From Deinococcus sp. LM3 (GTDB lineage: Bacteria; Deinococcota; Deinococci; Deinococcales; Deinococcaceae): DNA of 64,000 bases. This document shows positions 61,928-64,000 of the stretch, piece by piece. Both the position numbers and the translations under genes were made by a program. The notes below the pieces were generated by a model. That model saw only the letters and a program-made list of their open reading frames with translations. It was not told the DNA's origin and searched no databases. Numbering within the stretch: the stretch's first letter is position 1; each line of letters begins with the position of its first letter. The DNA is taken from the NCBI RefSeq assembly GCF_002017875.1, contig NZ_MUFV01000002.1, forward strand, positions 62,001-126,000, written 5' to 3'.

Positions 61928-62440
61928 CTACTCCTCGGGGATCTCGGTGGGGGGGAGCATGGCGCGGCTCAGGTCGTGGTGGCCGGTGACCTGCAACAGG
62001 GGCGGCGCTTCGCGGATCAGGGTGCCGGTCAGGCGGTGGTAGCCCTCGGGCAGGTCGTGGCCGCGCAGCAGGTACGTGTGCCGGTCCGGGGTCACGGCCA
62101 GCAGGTCCGCGCCGACGCGCTGCACGCGGGCCGTGACGGTCAGGGTCGTGCCGGCGGGCGCGGTCGGGGAGCTGAGCGGGTGCCGCCGGACGTCGCCGGG
62201 CAGCCGGGCGTTATGGACGATCAGGCGCGGCGCGGGGCCGTTCCAGAGCTGTCCCCAGACGTCCAGGCGGGTGTCGTGCCGGGGGCTCCAGTCGAACGGC
62301 TCGCCGGACAGTTCGATGCATGCGTGTGCGTCGCGCAGCGTGGCGCCGGTGACGCTGCGCGCGTAGGTGCCGGTGACGAGGACGAGGGTGCCGTCCGGGA
62401 CGGCGGGCAGATCCGCGATGGTCAGGGGGCGGTAGGTCAT
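61928..62440 (-). CDS. Unrecognised protein with OB-like segments (170 aa)
   Basis: No family was recognised. It has no signal peptide or membrane segment. Two similar beta-rich stretches are visible: GTLVLVTGTYARSVTGATLR and the matching YHRLTGTLIREAPPLLQVTG, each of the strand-loop-strand kind seen in OB folds, so nucleic-acid or ligand binding is possible. The ATG overlaps the stop of the upstream gene (ATGA), so it works with the 206-aa protein. Confidence 0.7.
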   Translation of the reverse strand: MTYRPLTIADLPAVPDGTLVLVTGTYARSVTGATLRDAHACIELSGEPFDWSPRHDTRLDVWGQLWNGPAPRLIVHNARLPGDVRRHPLSSPTAPAGTTLTVTARVQRVGADLLAVTPDRHTYLLRGHDLPEGYHRLTGTLIREAPPLLQVTGHHDLSRAMLPPTEIPEE

Positions 62441-63057
62441 GGGGTCTCCAGCAGGGCCAGGATGAGCGGGTGTGCGCAGAGGTTCGCGGCGAGCGTCAGG
62501 GCTGCGTGGGCGGCCAGGTGCGGTGTCGGTCCGCTGCCGGTGGCGTTGCCGGTCACGGACGGCTGACCGTCCAGCGTGAAGTGAACCTGCGCGGCCGCGA
62601 CGCAGGTGGTGTCGGTGACCGTGGCGCGCGCCTGGACGAACGCCTCACCGTGAAGGGCCGTCGTACCGGGGCGATGGGTGGGCGTGACGGTGAAGCCGAC
62701 GTCGGTCAGGGCGTGCCGGAGCGCGTGATGGGCGGCGCCGGGCGTACCGGTGAGGTGGAGCGGTCTGCTCAGGAGGTCGGGTCGGTGGTGCAGGGCGGCC
62801 CGTTCGAGGACGCCGTAGGGCAGTGCGACGTGCGCGCGGATCGTGTGACCGTCCGGGCCGGCGTTGTCGTGGAGGACGCGGGTGACCTGGAGCAGGTGGG
62901 CGGGAATGCGGGTGGTCAGGGTGGGGTCGTCTGGCGCGGTCCGCTGCGCGAGGGCGTGAAGGCCGGTCTGCAGGAGGGAGTGGAGGGCGGCGGGGCGGTC
63001 TGGCGCGGTGACGGTGATTTCGGTGGTGGTGGGTGGGGGAGAGCTGGAGTGGATCAT
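62437..63057 (-). CDS. Unrecognised protein (206 aa), first gene of a pair
   Basis: No family was recognised. It is soluble, His/Ala/Thr-rich, with a central LHLTGTPGAAHHALRHALTD and a C-terminal ARATVTDTTCVAAAQVHFTL, then TGSGPTPHLAAHAALTLAAN. An ATG start is present without a strong ribosome site (GGTGAGG upstream). It overlaps the 170-aa gene by four bases. The pair has its own AT-richer upstream region (63075-63125). Confidence 0.7.
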   Translation of the reverse strand: MIHSSSPPPTTTEITVTAPDRPAALHSLLQTGLHALAQRTAPDDPTLTTRIPAHLLQVTRVLHDNAGPDGHTIRAHVALPYGVLERAALHHRPDLLSRPLHLTGTPGAAHHALRHALTDVGFTVTPTHRPGTTALHGEAFVQARATVTDTTCVAAAQVHFTLDGQPSVTGNATGSGPTPHLAAHAALTLAANLCAHPLILALLETP

Positions 63058-63302
63058 GCGGGCCTCACCACCTGAAGGTACGGAGAGGCACCTGAAATTT
63101 GGGAATTATTGCAAGTCCAGTCAGACGGTAGGCCCGGCCGACGACCAGACACCGGATCCGTCCGGGCATTCACCCTGACCGCCCAGGCCCATGGCCGCGA
63201 CGACACCCGGTGACGCCGTCACGGCTGCCGGTCACCACCCATCCGGGGGCACTGGACTGTGCGCGCCCGGCCTGCCCCCGGAAGCGGCATGATGCTGCGG
63301 GC

Positions 63303-64000
63303 ATGAGTGACTTTCAGCAGTATCTCGACGCGTACGCGCTGTCCATCGCCGGGCAGTACCAGGCGGCCCTGGACCTCCTGGACGCCCGGCCGGTCGTGGA
63401 CGCCCTGCATCACGCCCGGCAGCGGGCCTACGCCCTGCACCACCTGGGCCGCGTGGACGAGGCATACGCCGACATCGAACAGGCCGCCCACATCGCCGAG
63501 ACGGAACGCCCGCTCCAGCGGAGTGTCGTCTACATCGACTGGGCCGTCATGCTGATGCGCGACCAGCGCTTCGAGGAAGGCTTCCGGCTCTACCATCAGG
63601 CGCTCGCCCACGCCACCGACCCCGAGGAGCGCGCCGCGACCCTCTACAACCTCGGCTGGACGTACCTGCGCCGCGGGCACCTCGACCACGCCCTCGACGC
63701 GCTGCAAGAAGGCCACGCCCTGACGCGCGGCGCCCGGCAGGAGAGCCTGCGCTGGCGCGGCCACCTCTTCCGCTGCGCCCTCGCCCTGCACGCCCGCGCG
63801 TGCGGCCAGTTCGACCTCGCGCTCGGACGCGCCCGGCAGGCCACCCGACTGGCCGGGGACGACCGCGCCGGCGTGTACGCCTGGAACGTGCTGGCCACCA
63901 CCCTGCGCCTCGACGGACAGACCGACGCCGCCAGGGACGCCCAGCAGCGCGCCCTGAACCTCGCCGGGGACGGCGCCGCCCGCGACACCGAGGCCCTGTA
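63303..64000 (+). CDS. TPR protein, 3' end beyond window
   Basis: The frame from the ATG at 63303 is open to the window edge (232 codons). It reads MSDFQQYLDAYALSIAGQYQ, followed by TPR-type helix pairs (RAYALHHLGRVDEAYADIEQ, EERAATLYNLGWTYLRRGHL). Some Deinococcus regulators and c-di-GMP proteins begin this way, but no output domain is visible yet. No ribosome site was seen, so a leaderless start is possible. Confidence 0.75.
   Translation, partial: MSDFQQYLDAYALSIAGQYQAALDLLDARPVVDALHHARQRAYALHHLGRVDEAYADIEQAAHIAETERPLQRSVVYIDWAVMLMRDQRFEEGFRLYHQALAHATDPEERAATLYNLGWTYLRRGHLDHALDALQEGHALTRGARQESLRWRGHLFRCALALHARACGQFDLALGRARQATRLAGDDRAGVYAWNVLATTLRLDGQTDAARDAQQRALNLAGDGAARDTEAL

Noticed and set aside
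63070..63125. RDRM (DdrO) radiation-response operator upstream of the 206-aa gene
   Set aside because: The AT-rich stretch does not show the 17-bp TTATG-type palindrome of that motif.

Overview
The window reads as chromosomal DNA of a Deinococcus-type bacterium. The support is a very high GC content with G/C at third codon positions, tightly overlapping GTGA/ATGA gene junctions, several apparently leaderless starts (a TAnnnT box ending 5-7 nt before the start codon), long DUF11-repeat surface proteins, SCPU (spore coat U-like) pili and short palindromic repeat elements. This is a judgement from style and gene content; no rRNA or tRNA gene was seen that would fix the species.

Layout. 1-5.2 kb: two minus-strand DUF11 surface proteins. 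5.7-9.4 kb: a three-subunit molybdenum aldehyde oxidoreductase of PaoABC/YagTSR type. 9.6-15.2 kb: a MerR regulator with a quinone oxidoreductase, a long acyl-CoA dehydrogenase, two very small membrane proteins, two Pho-box-like repeats and a succinate-semialdehyde dehydrogenase. 15.5-19.4 kb: a chaperone-usher pilus operon (SCPU subunit, chaperone, usher, second SCPU protein) whose chaperone is frameshifted. 19.8-21.6 kb: an ABC exporter operon behind two TetR-type operators. 21.8-29.5 kb: acyl-CoA metabolism (SDRs, MaoC hydratase, PaaI thioesterase, acyl-CoA dehydrogenases, an APH-type kinase) and a histidine phosphatase bracketed by two inverted copies of a 134-bp mobile repeat.

30-48 kb: exopolysaccharide synthesis. 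Ugd and Uxs supply UDP-glucuronate and UDP-xylose; Gmd and Fcl supply GDP-L-fucose. A WbaP-like sugar transferase starts the lipid-linked unit, four GT4 enzymes and a WecG/TagA enzyme extend it, Wzx flips it, Wzy polymerises it, and a Wzz/BY-kinase controls chain length. The middle of this cluster (about 32.15-39.6 kb) is strikingly AT-rich, and both edges of the AT-rich block lie inside genes (uxs and the WecG/TagA gene). This is what is expected if the serotype-specific core was exchanged by homologous recombination.

48-64 kb: small secreted or membrane proteins, a DUF234-type ATPase, then a concentration of cyclic-di-GMP proteins (HAMP-GAF-GGDEF; PAS-GAF-GGDEF-EAL-GAF-GGDEF; a stand-alone EAL; TPR-HD-GYP-GGDEF), the last immediately downstream of a subtilisin-like lipoprotein. 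The window closes with an unrecognised two-gene operon and the start of a TPR protein.

A joint reading is a cell-surface region (EPS, pili, DUF11 proteins) lying close to c-di-GMP signalling genes that could control it, next to a fatty-acid/hydroxy-acid catabolic region that appears to share one regulator across two loci.
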